Assembly: GCA_036378675.1 (NCBI GenBank)
Contig: DASUWA010000013.1
Location: 124,001 to 188,000, forward strand
Length of the DNA stretch: 64,000 nucleotides
From: Acidimicrobiales bacterium
GTDB taxonomy: Bacteria > Actinomycetota > Acidimicrobiia > Acidimicrobiales > Palsa-688
Direction of reading: 5' to 3'
Shown: positions 10,540-19,133 of the stretch, piece after piece
How positions within the stretch are numbered: the stretch's first letter is position 1
How the letters are laid out: each line of letters starts with the position of its first letter
Position numbers and translations under genes: made by a program
The notes under the pieces: model-generated
The model's database searches: none
Told to the model about the DNA's origin: nothing
What the model saw: the letters and a program-made list of their open reading frames with translations, nothing else

Positions 10540-11058
10540 TTGGCCGCGCCGGAACTGGTGTTGATGGGAGTCTCGGGGTCGGGGAAGTCCACGGTGGGTG
10601 CGCTACTGGCGGGGCGATTGGGTTGGGAATTCGCCGAAGGCGACAGCATGCATCCCGCAGCAAACGTTGGCAAGATGGCTTCCGGGCATCCTCTAACCGA
10701 CGATGACCGCTGGCCGTGGCTGGAGAGGATCGCGACTTGGATCCAGGACCGAAGCGCTGCTGGCGAACCTGGGATCGTCACCTGTTCCGCGCTCAAGAGG
10801 AAATACAGGGACGTGCTGCGCGGGCCGGGTGTCGTGTTCGTCTATCTGAAAGGGACGAATGATCAGATAGCCCATCGGCTGGTTGCGCGGCATGGACACT
10901 TCATGCCGGCCGCACTGTTGGATTCGCAGTTCGTCGAGCTCGAACCGCCTGGCCCTGACGAGAACGCAATAACCGTGGACATCACCGCCACTGTGCAGCA
11001 GCAGGCGGACGAAATAATCGCCCGTTTGGGTCTGTCCGGTCAGGCGCTAAGGCCGTGA
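10540..11058 (+). CDS. gntK: gluconokinase
   Basis: A 172-residue P-loop kinase of the GntK/shikimate kinase fold. Walker A is GVSGSGKS (residues 10-17), followed by the gluconokinase signatures FAEGDSMHP and PLTDDDRWPWL, and CSALKRKYRD near residue 85. It phosphorylates D-gluconate to 6-phosphogluconate, feeding the pentose phosphate pathway. The start TTG 10540 has GAGGG just upstream; GTG 10558 is too close to the P-loop strand. No gluconate permease or regulator is adjacent. The short gap after the Fur gene (38 nt) allows cotranscription. Confidence 0.9.
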   Translation: MAAPELVLMGVSGSGKSTVGALLAGRLGWEFAEGDSMHPAANVGKMASGHPLTDDDRWPWLERIATWIQDRSAAGEPGIVTCSALKRKYRDVLRGPGVVFVYLKGTNDQIAHRLVARHGHFMPAALLDSQFVELEPPGPDENAITVDITATVQQQADEIIARLGLSGQALRP

Positions 11059-11071
11059 CCGAACCCGCAGG

Positions 11072-13756
11072 TCAAGCTTGGGAGCAGGTTCCCTGCCAGC
11101 CACCGGCAAAGTAGGGGGGTCCGGCCAGGGATCCCCCGGAGCTGAGGGGCTGCGCCGGCGCGGTCACGAACCCCGCGTTCCCGGTGATGGCGCCGTCGAT
11201 GTCGAAGAACGCGCCTTTCTGGTCCTGAGCCGCGCAGGCGCGCCGTGGGTACTCGTGGGGGTCGTTGTTCGCAGTCGTGTCGGGCGGGGGCACGTCGCTC
11301 GGCGGAGGCGGATCCGTCCCGGTGACCGAGCTTCCACCCAGACGGTCAGCGGCGCCATCCGGGCCGGAGTCGTAAATGGTGATCGCCGATCCGTCGAATG
11401 GGTACACCGCGATAGGGGTGATGTTCCAAAGCGGCGAGTCGGGTGAGTAGCAATAATCGCCGTCGACCGGATCGTTCGCCGTGTACTTCCCGTTCGCGTC
11501 CCTATTGCACAGCCGGGTGTTCAGAAGCGCTTCTCCACCGCCGAGAACGTTCGAGCCCACCGGGCCACCCGCACCACCCACAGCTTCGGCTCCGATGGTT
11601 CGGGCCTCGTCGAACGCAGTGAAGTTGGCGACCTGATGGTCGCCCCAAGCCAGTTGCATCAACACGTGGTGGTCGGGTCCCGGATTGGCGGTTCCAATAT
11701 CGCAGCGCGAAGCCGACTCATTGGCCACCTTGACGACGCCGATCCCGGTGCAGTCGGGGAGAAGACCTCCCTCGGCGGAACCGGTCATATGGCTGGCGTA
11801 ACCGTTCGGATCGGCTCTGTCCCACAGAGTCTGGATGAGGTCCAAAATGAGCAGCCGTTGGGACTGGTCGGGGTAGGCGAGGTCGAAGGCGTTGGAATAG
11901 CCCACCCCGGTGAGACTGGTCGGGTCGTAACCGGAAGGATCGGAGAGGAATCGCTGCAGATTTTGGAGGACGAACTGCGGGAGGGTCCGGCTGGCGACGT
12001 AGTCAACGGACCTCGGCAGCAGGGTCGAATAGTCGATCCCGTTCACGCCTAGTGCGCAGCGCTGAACATCGATCGAAACGGCACAGACGGTTCCGCCGAA
12101 GATGCCCCCTTGGCTGTTTCCGTCGTAGTACACGCCGTCGTTCAAGTTGATGAACGACTTGCCGGGCGAATACTGGAAGGCGGAGTTGGACGCAAACCCC
12201 TTCGGGTTGATCAGCAAGCGCTGCAGGTAGAGGAAGTCGAGCTCACCTTGCTGACCTCGGTCGGCGAGGACCTTGAAGTTGGATAGATCCGATATGGCGA
12301 GAATGGCATTGGGGATGTCGGTGTTGGCCCAGCCGAACCAGTCGGTCGCGCAGTACATCATCCCCTCGCGGTTGGCCGTCTCCTCCTGGGGCGACGCGGT
12401 GACCTCGGAGTGGCTTCCGAACAGTCCATGCCCGTAGTCGACCGGTCGCAGCAACTGGTGGGCCTGATAGGCGTTGCGGCCCACGATGCACGTGAATGCG
12501 GCCTGGTATGTCTGGCCCGGCACCTGGCTCGGGTCACCGTCCGGGTCGGTCGGGTCCGCGTAGTAGAACGACCCGGGCGAAGGGCAGTCGTCGAACGGGC
12601 TCGCGCTCACAAGGTCCTTGCACTTCACTGGGGGCGAGCAGGTGGGAGCGATGTAACAAGGAACCGCGAAAGTCCCGACGATCTCGCGGGCTACGTTCGG
12701 GTTTTGAGACAAGCTGAAGTTCGATACCGAGCTCACTGCAAAGGAAGGAGCGGCGCCGGAATCCTGTCCGGCATCGACTGCGGCTTTGGACTCGCCCAGC
12801 TGACGGAAGGCGTCGTCGCGAATCGCCAGCATCCGACCGGTCACGTTCTGGGTCGACGCGGTCGTGAAGTCCCACGCGAGGTACAACTCCGACGGGTCGC
12901 CGGACACCGTCCATCCGGCTTCCTGGAGGTCCTCGAATACGCGATTCATGTGAGCTGCTCTGGGATCGGGTGCCCGACTGCCGGAAAACGCCTTCACAAA
13001 CGACTCGAAGGTGGGGCTCGGCTGTGCCAACGAGAGGTTGTCTGTCGTGAGGTGTCGGAGAGCGATGATGTAGCGGTGGCCGTCCAGCAGGTTTGCGGCC
13101 GGATGGATCATGAGGTCCTGCTGAACGGAGCCGATGGTGCCGGCGGGAATGCCGCTCGACTCGGAGGTGTACTGGTCCAGTTCCACCCAGACCGGCCAGG
13201 TCTTTCCGGTGGTGGCATCGAGCAGCATCACCCCGAGACCCGGCGCCTGGTTGACCGCCATGTTGTTGACAGCCATGTTCACGTCGGTCGGCAGTGCCGA
13301 GAGGCCCAGATCGCGGTTGCGGGTCATGCCGGGGACCACCGTGAGGATCGTGGCTCCGGAGCTGAACCCGTCGCTGCGGTTGTAGTCCGTCGGGTCGATC
13401 GACCTGCCCGCGATGTTGCGGGGCATGGCCAGCGGGTTCAGGTCCAGGCGCCGGCTCGTCGCGCTCGATGGGTCGTACTTGGTGAACCAGTCGTTCGGGT
13501 AAGGGAGCATGCACCCTGCCGGGTCGATGGGATCGCAACCGGCCGGGTTCCCGGTGCTTCCCGGGTTCGCCGGATCCGATGATCCTCCCCAGTTGTCGTT
13601 GTCGAAGTTGACCCAGTTACCCGCAGTCGACGGATGCGACCGGGGCTGCACATGGCCGGAATCCGTCGCGAGCGCGGGCGTGCTCAGCGTCAGTCCACCG
13701 ATGGCGAGCGCGACCCCGGCCCAACGGAACCGGGTCCGTCTTGATTTCCCCAGCAC
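11072..13756 (-). CDS. large secreted alpha/beta-hydrolase-like protein
   Basis: An 894-residue exported protein. A Sec signal peptide (RRTRFRW n-region, hydrophobic VALAIGGLTL, cleavage after PALA) leads into CMLPYPNDWFTKYD and a SRRLDLNPLAMP segment. These resemble the N-terminal domain of VolA/Pla-1/cef and similar large extracellular lipases. A nucleophile elbow GNSQGG occurs mid-protein in YYDGNSQGGIFGG. Several Cys pairs suggest disulfides. The C-terminal region is Pro/Asp-rich. A lipase or esterase role is inferred from the elbow and the N-terminal motif. It has no obvious operon partner and converges on gntK. Confidence 0.72.
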   Translation of the reverse strand: MLGKSRRTRFRWAGVALAIGGLTLSTPALATDSGHVQPRSHPSTAGNWVNFDNDNWGGSSDPANPGSTGNPAGCDPIDPAGCMLPYPNDWFTKYDPSSATSRRLDLNPLAMPRNIAGRSIDPTDYNRSDGFSSGATILTVVPGMTRNRDLGLSALPTDVNMAVNNMAVNQAPGLGVMLLDATTGKTWPVWVELDQYTSESSGIPAGTIGSVQQDLMIHPAANLLDGHRYIIALRHLTTDNLSLAQPSPTFESFVKAFSGSRAPDPRAAHMNRVFEDLQEAGWTVSGDPSELYLAWDFTTASTQNVTGRMLAIRDDAFRQLGESKAAVDAGQDSGAAPSFAVSSVSNFSLSQNPNVAREIVGTFAVPCYIAPTCSPPVKCKDLVSASPFDDCPSPGSFYYADPTDPDGDPSQVPGQTYQAAFTCIVGRNAYQAHQLLRPVDYGHGLFGSHSEVTASPQEETANREGMMYCATDWFGWANTDIPNAILAISDLSNFKVLADRGQQGELDFLYLQRLLINPKGFASNSAFQYSPGKSFINLNDGVYYDGNSQGGIFGGTVCAVSIDVQRCALGVNGIDYSTLLPRSVDYVASRTLPQFVLQNLQRFLSDPSGYDPTSLTGVGYSNAFDLAYPDQSQRLLILDLIQTLWDRADPNGYASHMTGSAEGGLLPDCTGIGVVKVANESASRCDIGTANPGPDHHVLMQLAWGDHQVANFTAFDEARTIGAEAVGGAGGPVGSNVLGGGEALLNTRLCNRDANGKYTANDPVDGDYCYSPDSPLWNITPIAVYPFDGSAITIYDSGPDGAADRLGGSSVTGTDPPPPSDVPPPDTTANNDPHEYPRRACAAQDQKGAFFDIDGAITGNAGFVTAPAQPLSSGGSLAGPPYFAGGWQGTCSQA

Positions 13757-13859
13757 TGCAAGCCTCCCCGCAGCGAGAAGTCAATGCATGTTATAGCGCG
13801 AGCAGCTCGGCGGGCCTGATCGGAAGCTGTGCCCGGCTCGGGCTCAACTCACCCCGGTC

Positions 13860-14774
13860 TCAGGAGCGGAAATGGGATGCGACCTCGTTGATGAACAGGT
13901 CGCACGTGTCCTTGGCGCGGCTCGTCCGCCCAAGGTTGAAGGCGGGGACGATGAGTTCTTCCGCGCCCGCATCGGCGTAACGCGACACCCTCTCGACGAC
14001 CTCCTGTGGAGTCCCGACGATGACTGGCTGGGCCCCGTCGAGAGACCTCTTGGTTGCCAGCCACGAGTCGTCCTGGGACAGATACAAAAGAGCCTGAGTC
14101 GAAACCGAGATCTCCGCCGGATCACGGCCGAGTTGGTCGCAGTAGCTTCGCAGGACGCCAACCTTGTGAGCGAGTACGTCAGGCGTGGACCATGTGTTCC
14201 ACTCGTCAGCGCGTCGGGCGGCTATGCGGAGGGTGCGCTTCTCCCCGCCACCTCCGATGAGGATGGGCAGGCGCTCCTGGGTTGGTGCGGGCTGGTTGGT
14301 TGCGCTGGTCAGCTGGAAGTACTTGCCGGCGAACGTTGTGCGGGGTTCGCGGAGCAGAGAAATGATTACCTCGACGGCCTCCTCGAATCGGTCCATGCGT
14401 TCCGGAATCGTCCCGAGCTCGATGCCGTACGCGGCGTGCTCGTTCTCCTGCCACCCGGCTCCGATCCCGAGGGTGAGCCGGCCACGGCTGATCCGGTCGA
14501 CCGCCGCGGCGATGTTCGCCAGAACGGCGGGGTGGCGGTAGGTGACGCTCGTGACGAGCGACGCCAGTCGCATGCGAGGCACTTGCGCGGCCAGGGCCGC
14601 CATGATCGACCAGCACTCGAGAGTGTCACCATCGAGCGCTTCCGGTCCCGGACCGTTCGGCATGAAGTGATCAGCGAAGTAAACCGTGTCCCATCCGGTT
14701 GCCTCGCAATGCTGTACCAAATCGAGGGACTCTTCCCAGGGTTGTAATGGCGACGCCCAGATCCCGAATCGCAT
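13860..14774 (-). CDS. LLM-class F420-dependent oxidoreductase
   Basis: A 304-residue luciferase-like TIM-barrel protein. The start MRFGIWASPLQPW, the GWDTVYFADHFMP strand and GRLTLGIGAGWQENEHAAYG are typical of F420-binding LLM proteins, as is PILIGGGGEKRTLR near residue 175. Such enzymes use coenzyme F420 to oxidise or reduce small organic substrates, and the specific substrate is unknown. The ATG at 14774 is supported by a TAGGTT -10 box (14781-14786) 6 nt upstream, indicating a leaderless mRNA. It stands alone between the large secreted protein and the coiled-coil gene. Confidence 0.9.
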   Translation of the reverse strand: MRFGIWASPLQPWEESLDLVQHCEATGWDTVYFADHFMPNGPGPEALDGDTLECWSIMAALAAQVPRMRLASLVTSVTYRHPAVLANIAAAVDRISRGRLTLGIGAGWQENEHAAYGIELGTIPERMDRFEEAVEVIISLLREPRTTFAGKYFQLTSATNQPAPTQERLPILIGGGGEKRTLRIAARRADEWNTWSTPDVLAHKVGVLRSYCDQLGRDPAEISVSTQALLYLSQDDSWLATKRSLDGAQPVIVGTPQEVVERVSRYADAGAEELIVPAFNLGRTSRAKDTCDLFINEVASHFRS

Positions 14775-14783
14775 TCCCGCAAC

Positions 14784-15725
14784 CTACTGTGCCGAGTGTG
14801 AGGACCTCGCGCCCGGGTCGGTGAGAGGTAGCCTCGGGAGATGCTCCACCAGAACAAATGGTGAGCTGAGGTCCCGCAACCTCACGGCATTCTGGCGCTC
14901 GATGCGGGCTATCTCCCGTTCGACTCTTGCGATAGCCAGCCGGCGCTCACGGTCCCCTCGTTCGGCGGCCTTTGCCAGGTAGCTGGCGTACTGTTCGGCC
15001 TCGTCTGCGACCTGTTCGGCGAGTTCGGACGCCAAGAAGCGGAGGTAGACGGCACGTTCGGCGCCGTTGGCCCGGAACCCGGTCAGGGACGTCTCCGGGC
15101 GGGTTGCATCGCCCATGTCTGCTTCCGACCGCCTCATCTCGTTGGTCAGCTCACGCTGGTCGGCTTGGGCTTCCCGTTGCTGCCAAATCGTCTCACGCTC
15201 GGCGGTTCGCGCCTCCCAATCGTGCCTTGCCCGCTTCAAACATCGTTCTTGACTGGAGACCGCGGACTCGCGCTCGAGCAGCAGGTCCTCGCGCTCATCG
15301 GCTTCGGACTCCCGGTCGTCCGAGACGCGCTCGCGCCCGTCGGCGGCGGCTTCGCGGCGGTCAGCGATGCGCTCTCGCTCGTCGGCGGCGGCTTCTCGGT
15401 GATCGGCAATGCGGTCGCGTTCGTCGGCTTCCGCTTCTCGGTGGTCGGCTGAGCGGTCGCGCTCAGCCGCTTCTCTCAAGCGACGCGCCTCTATCCCCTC
15501 CAGCACCCTGTCCGCCTGCCCGTGTGCCGCTTCGACGCGTTCCCGGGCGGCCTCGGCCCTGTCGCGCGCCGCAGCTGCACGGCTAAGGGCAGCATCAGCG
15601 CGCTTCGATTCCTCCACGGAACGCCGCATGGCGGCATCCGAACGAAGGACCCGCTGTTCGACCCGGCCGCTTACGTCTTCCTCTTGTCCGGAAGTGTCGT
15701 CCGCCGACGGCCCGGCCTCATTCAC
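14784..15725 (-). CDS. charged coiled-coil protein with 14-residue repeats
   Basis: A 313-residue highly charged, cytoplasmic-looking protein with no signal peptide or membrane segment. Residues 30-90 are Ala/Arg/Glu-rich helix. Residues 93-148 hold four consecutive 14-residue repeats of the pattern ADHREAAADERERI. Residues 150-210 continue as helix, and residues 215-290 (YLRFLASELAEQVADEAEQ onward) look like a second helical domain. Ala-x-x-Arg-Asp repeats of this style occur in actinobacterial signalling proteins fused to GGDEF or GAF domains, but no such domain is present here. The start is GTG 15725. A structural or scaffold role is plausible but not shown. Confidence 0.7.
   Translation of the reverse strand: MNEAGPSADDTSGQEEDVSGRVEQRVLRSDAAMRRSVEESKRADAALSRAAAARDRAEAARERVEAAHGQADRVLEGIEARRLREAAERDRSADHREAEADERDRIADHREAAADERERIADRREAAADGRERVSDDRESEADEREDLLLERESAVSSQERCLKRARHDWEARTAERETIWQQREAQADQRELTNEMRRSEADMGDATRPETSLTGFRANGAERAVYLRFLASELAEQVADEAEQYASYLAKAAERGDRERRLAIARVEREIARIERQNAVRLRDLSSPFVLVEHLPRLPLTDPGARSSHSAQ
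15282..15449 (-). repeat. four tandem 42-bp coding repeats
   Basis: Residues 93-148 of the coiled-coil protein consist of ADHREAEADERDRI, ADHREAAADERERI, ADRREAAADGRERV and SDDRESEADEREDL. These are four 14-mers with no gaps, encoded by 42-bp units. Confidence 0.85.
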
Positions 15726-15794
15726 CAGCCCATGATGGCACTATTCGAGCGACGGTGCCCTACCGCCGGTGAACCGTGCCTCGGGCTCCGGAGA

Positions 15795-16898
15795 TTATGA
15801 GCCGGTCGCGACGGCCTGGACGTGCTCCAAATGGTGGCGGTCGAACTCTTCTGCCGCCGCTTCGTCGCTTGCCATCTCGGCGTCGATGTCCGACTCGGCG
15901 AAGCCGATGACCCCCATATCCTCGAACGCCTCGCGGATCTTGGGTCCCCACAGACCGATGTCCTTGATCACAGGCACGATCCGAGTGAACAGGTACACCC
16001 GGAATTGACGGAACAGCTCGCTCTCGTCCACCCACTTGGTCGCATCGGGTGGCAGGTCGAGACGTTCCCAAACCTCCTCGGCCATGAACCGGTCCCGCAT
16101 GCGGTAGCAGGCGTCCACGCAGAACTCTTCTCGCTCGGTCCTTTCCGCATCCGTGAGCTGCGGGTAGTAGTCGCGCAACGCGAGGCGACCGAACATCACG
16201 TGGCGAGCCTCGTCCTGCATCACGTAGGCGTTGATCGCCTTCGCGAGAGGTTCGGAGGCCATGTTCCGGATCAGCCCGAACGACGCGAGCGCCAGGCCTT
16301 CGATCAGAACCTGCATGCCCAGGTAGGTGATGTCCCATCGGCGGTCTCCGACAGTGTCGTGAAGAAGGCTCGCCAGGTTGCCGTTGATCGGATAGACCAG
16401 CCCGATCTTCTCGTGCAGGTACCTGCTATAGACCTCGACGTGCCGGGCCTCGTCGATCGTCTGGGTCGCCGCGTAGAACTTCGAATCGATATTCGGAACG
16501 GTCTGCACGATTTTGGCGACCGAGATCAGTGCGCCCTGCTCTCCGTGCATGAACTGGCTCAGCCGCCACGCCTCGAACTCGCGATGAGCGAGGTCTTTTT
16601 CCTTCCGGTCGAATTTGTCCCACCACGGCGAACCGAAAAGGGGGTGGGCCTCGTCGGGCATCCCGATCGGGCGGCTCGGGTCGACATCCAGATCCCAGTC
16701 GAGGCGGTCGGACCCGATCCACTGCCGGCGGGTGCCCTTGTCGTAAAGCCTCAACAACTGGTCGCGTCCATGGGTGTAGTTGAAGTCCAACACGGACGTG
16801 CTTGGAGACTCGACGCTCCACGCCTGAGCTGCGTCCGCAACGGTCGTCTCGATCGCGGGAGCGCCATGGGTCGCGGCCCCGTCGTAACGGTCTGACAT
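15795..16898 (-). CDS. ferritin-like diiron oxygenase-type protein
   Basis: A 367-residue ferritin-like four-helix protein. Two carboxylate-bridged diiron motifs are visible, EQGAL with DEARHVE (around residues 143-175) and DEARHVMFG (around 233-241), each with the ExxH-like pairing of the RNR-R2/AurF superfamily. Related actinobacterial proteins are putative diiron N-oxygenases or hydroxylases. ATG 16898 is preferred over the longer frame because GGAGGGAGG lies 8-16 nt upstream. The gene is divergent from a TetR regulator across a palindromic operator and is probably its target. The C-terminus is acidic (SDIDAEMASDEAAAEEFD). Confidence 0.8.
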   Translation of the reverse strand: MSDRYDGAATHGAPAIETTVADAAQAWSVESPSTSVLDFNYTHGRDQLLRLYDKGTRRQWIGSDRLDWDLDVDPSRPIGMPDEAHPLFGSPWWDKFDRKEKDLAHREFEAWRLSQFMHGEQGALISVAKIVQTVPNIDSKFYAATQTIDEARHVEVYSRYLHEKIGLVYPINGNLASLLHDTVGDRRWDITYLGMQVLIEGLALASFGLIRNMASEPLAKAINAYVMQDEARHVMFGRLALRDYYPQLTDAERTEREEFCVDACYRMRDRFMAEEVWERLDLPPDATKWVDESELFRQFRVYLFTRIVPVIKDIGLWGPKIREAFEDMGVIGFAESDIDAEMASDEAAAEEFDRHHLEHVQAVATGS

Positions 16899-16941
16899 TT
16901 GAGTTTCCTCCCTCCGGCCGTCCCAGCTTCGCCCGAACCTG

Positions 16942-16966
16942 AAACAGTGACGCCGTGTCACAGTTT
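16942..16966. promoter_or_regulatory. palindromic TetR operator
   Basis: Arms AAACAGTGAC (16942-16951) and GTCACAGTTT (16957-16966) match in 9 of 10 positions as an inverted repeat with a 5-nt centre. The site lies between the divergent diiron gene (start 16898) and the TetR gene, where a TetR repressor would control both. Confidence 0.8.
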
Positions 16967-16969
16967 GCC

Positions 16970-17614
16970 ATGGCCAGTAGAGTGCGTCAAGTGGCGATTG
17001 CCGATATCGAGGGGACGTGGACGCCTCGCCGGGTGAAGCGGGAGGCGACCAGGCGGGCGATCATGGATGCGCTCGAGGCTCTTCTCCAGGCCGGTTCCTA
17101 CGAGGAAGTCCGCATCGAGGACGTCATGAAAACGGCCGGCCTCACTCGCACCGCCTTCTACCGTTACTTCCCCGATTTGGAGTCCGTGCTTCTCGCCTGG
17201 ATCGACATCATCGGCGTCGAGTTCAACCAGGCCGCCGATCTCTGGCTGTCCTTCGACGTCGATCCCGACGAGGGGGTCCTGACCGCCATGACCGCGCTGG
17301 CCGAGGTGTGGGCCCGGCACAACGGCTTGGTCCGGGGGATCTTCGATGCAGCGACGACCGGTAGCCGGGTCCAGTTCGCCTGGCGGCAGTTGGTGGAATC
17401 TTTCCTCGGGCCGGTCGAGCAGCGACTGAACGATCTCGCTCGCCGCGGCCGGATCTCCCTGCCCAACAGAGAAGAGACGGCCCGCGCTTTGGTGTGGATG
17501 ACCGAGCGATACTTCTTCGAAACGATCGGACGTGGTCTCGGCGTCTCGGTCGAGATGGCGGCAGCGACGCTGACCGATATCTGGCGCCGGGTCCTTTTCA
17601 GCCAGCCAAGCTGA
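16970..17614 (+). CDS. TetR-family transcriptional regulator
   Basis: A TetR repressor of about 214 residues. The helix-turn-helix spans RRAIMDALEALLQAGSYEEV with VMKTAGLTRTAFYRYFPDLE. The C-terminal ligand/dimer domain (MTALAEVWARHNGLVRGIFD) resembles actinobacterial TetR_C forms. A GTG at 16955 would add five residues but lies inside the palindromic operator, so ATG 16970 just after the operator is at least as likely. No Shine-Dalgarno is visible for either. It is divergent from the diiron oxygenase-like gene and presumably represses it and itself. The ligand is unknown. Confidence 0.88.
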   Translation: MASRVRQVAIADIEGTWTPRRVKREATRRAIMDALEALLQAGSYEEVRIEDVMKTAGLTRTAFYRYFPDLESVLLAWIDIIGVEFNQAADLWLSFDVDPDEGVLTAMTALAEVWARHNGLVRGIFDAATTGSRVQFAWRQLVESFLGPVEQRLNDLARRGRISLPNREETARALVWMTERYFFETIGRGLGVSVEMAAATLTDIWRRVLFSQPS

Positions 17615-17619
17615 TCGAT

Positions 17620-18126
17620 TCAGCCCCGGCTTCCCGCCAGCCGGTCGGCGGTGAACTGAGCGGTGCGTTCGAGCTCGCGGTGAAAGTTGTCTAGGGCGAA
17701 CGACTCCAGCTTCCCGCCCACCAGAGGAACGGACGCCCTCACTTCGCCTTCGAACACGTGGACAGCACCCGACTCTGCCGCCCGCAACTCGGTCGGCCCG
17801 CCCATCGAGATGGGAGCCCCCTTGATGTCCGCGGTCCATGTTCCTTTACGCGATCCGTCTTCGGCGGGAGGTCTCCATTCGTAAGTCTGCGTGACGGTGG
17901 TGTTGGCCGGGATCAGGCGCTTGGCGAACCCGGGTAGCTCGATGCCGGTGCGCTGTCGCGTAACCACTTTCACTCCGCCGTCGGGCGACACCGTCTGTTC
18001 GACCACCTCACCATCCTTGCCGCCGATATGCGAGATGATCTCCAGTTGGAAGGCACCGGTCGAAATCAGAGCGAACACGTCTTGGGGAGAATGGTCGTAG
18101 TGCGACTCCTCGCGGATGGTCTTCAT
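17620..18126 (-). CDS. DUF2505 family protein
   Basis: A 168-residue protein of the DUF2505 family, which has an SRPBCC/START-like lipid-binding fold. It begins MKTIREESHYDHSPQDVFAL, continues with a TQTYEW strand and ends with a long C-terminal helix (LDNFHRELERTAQFTADRLA). Its role is unknown, though the fold suggests binding of a hydrophobic ligand. The frame is open to an ATG at 18264 that overlaps the TSUP stop by one base. That 46-residue extension is polar and unlike the family, so ATG 18126 is preferred. It is the last gene of the minus-strand run from 21836. Confidence 0.75.
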   Translation of the reverse strand: MKTIREESHYDHSPQDVFALISTGAFQLEIISHIGGKDGEVVEQTVSPDGGVKVVTRQRTGIELPGFAKRLIPANTTVTQTYEWRPPAEDGSRKGTWTADIKGAPISMGGPTELRAAESGAVHVFEGEVRASVPLVGGKLESFALDNFHRELERTAQFTADRLAGSRG

Positions 18127-18263
18127 GCCGGGGCCGACTCCGGTATCCCAGTGAGCACCACGAATCCGATACCGGTTGACGCTTTGATCAGTGCTTCTCT
18201 TTGTTCTGTCATCCCCCCGTCCTCCCTTCCTGCACGGATTATTGCAGTCCGGATCCACCGGCA

Positions 18264-19013
18264 TCAGTTGTACGCATCGAGGCCGAGGTGCACGGCCAGC
18301 CCTAAACCGGCAAGAGAGATGAGGATCCGGAGAAGCGCAGTGGGGGCATGGCGGACGACAACCGGGCCGGTCCTGCCGCCTATCAGGAATCCGGCGGCCA
18401 GAGGCAGAACGGCCAGCCAGTGCACGGGTCCGAACACTGCGAACGCCACAGCTGCGATGGCGTTGGCCAAACCGAGGAGCAGGTTCTTCATGGCATTGCT
18501 ACGCGGAAGGCTCTCGCCGGTCATGATCATGAGGCCGGCCAGCAGGAGGACTCCCGCCGCGGCGCCGAAGTACCCGCCGTAGATGGCAATGACGAAGACC
18601 GTCAGGCTGAGCTCCCATGCCGATGTATCAGCAACCGTCGGGAGGTCGTGTCTAGATCGAGGGAGAAGAACGGCTAGCGAAGCTGCTCCGATCAGCCACG
18701 GCACGACCTTGGCGAACTGATCCGACGGCGTGAGAAGGAGGAGTGTCGCACCGACGGCGCCGCCGAGCAATGCGCTGACCGCTAGACGCCGGGCCCTGGC
18801 TCGCTGCCCGGTCAACTCGGGGCGGGAACCTGCCACCGATCCGACAGTGCTGAAGACAAGCGCCACCGTGTTGGACACGTTCGCGCTCACCGGTGGCAGG
18901 CCGACTGCGAGCAAGGCCGGGTAACTGACCACCGAGGCCAGTCCCGCGACGCTACCGGTGAGGCCTCCGCCTATGCCGGCGAGGACGAGCCAGAAGTAGT
19001 CCCAGCCGTGCAC
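18264..19013 (-). CDS. TSUP-family permease (TauE/SafE-like)
   Basis: A 249-residue integral membrane protein with about seven or eight transmembrane segments and the family repeat GGGLTGSVAGLASVVSYPAL near the N-terminus. TSUP proteins move sulfur-containing or organic anions such as sulfite, sulfoacetate or taurine; some have other substrates. The start is GTG 19013, since no in-frame ATG lies close. Directly upstream on the same strand are a His-rich mini-gene (12 nt away) and a Cys-rich mini-gene, so a thiol- or metal-linked cargo is conceivable. It may be translationally linked to the DUF2505 gene downstream. Confidence 0.85.
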   Translation of the reverse strand: MHGWDYFWLVLAGIGGGLTGSVAGLASVVSYPALLAVGLPPVSANVSNTVALVFSTVGSVAGSRPELTGQRARARRLAVSALLGGAVGATLLLLTPSDQFAKVVPWLIGAASLAVLLPRSRHDLPTVADTSAWELSLTVFVIAIYGGYFGAAAGVLLLAGLMIMTGESLPRSNAMKNLLLGLANAIAAVAFAVFGPVHWLAVLPLAAGFLIGGRTGPVVVRHAPTALLRILISLAGLGLAVHLGLDAYN

Positions 19014-19025
19014 GGCCGGACATTC

Positions 19026-19133
19026 TCATCCAGGATCGCCAGTCCCGTGGTTGTGCCTGTGGTTGTCATCGTGATGGTTATGGTCGTGGTCGTGGCTGTC
19101 GGATTCGCCCGGACCGGGCGAAGGTGCCTGCAC
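19026..19133 (-). CDS. His/Asp-rich mini-protein (putative metal-binding)
   Basis: A 35-residue open frame from GTG 19133 to TGA 19026. The core SHDHDHNHHDDNHRHNHG has eight histidines in sixteen residues, typical of Ni/Co/Zn-binding tails. It starts immediately after, and in the same frame as, the UGA stop of the CCGNYGQPGC gene, so it could be a separate gene or a C-terminal extension reached by readthrough. A perfect hairpin (19104-19122) lies within its first codons. There is no independent ribosome binding site. The biased composition is unlikely by chance, but expression is unproven. Confidence 0.5.
   Translation of the reverse strand: MQAPSPGPGESDSHDHDHNHHDDNHRHNHGTGDPG
19104..19122 (-). 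other. perfect hairpin 11 nt after an in-frame UGA
   Basis: TTCGCCCG and CGGGCGAA form an 8-bp stem with loop GTC on the minus-strand transcript. It starts 11 nt after the UGA at 19136-19134. There is no T-run, so it is not a standard terminator. The position and small G-containing loop resemble a bacterial SECIS element, but a fortuitous GC-rich hairpin is possible. Confidence 0.45.

Noticed and set aside
12410-13582. 390-residue plus-strand ORF
   Set aside because: Antisense to the large secreted protein; no recognisable domain.
17494-17694. 66-residue ORF after the TetR domain
   Set aside because: Overlaps two conserved genes in another frame and has no start signal.
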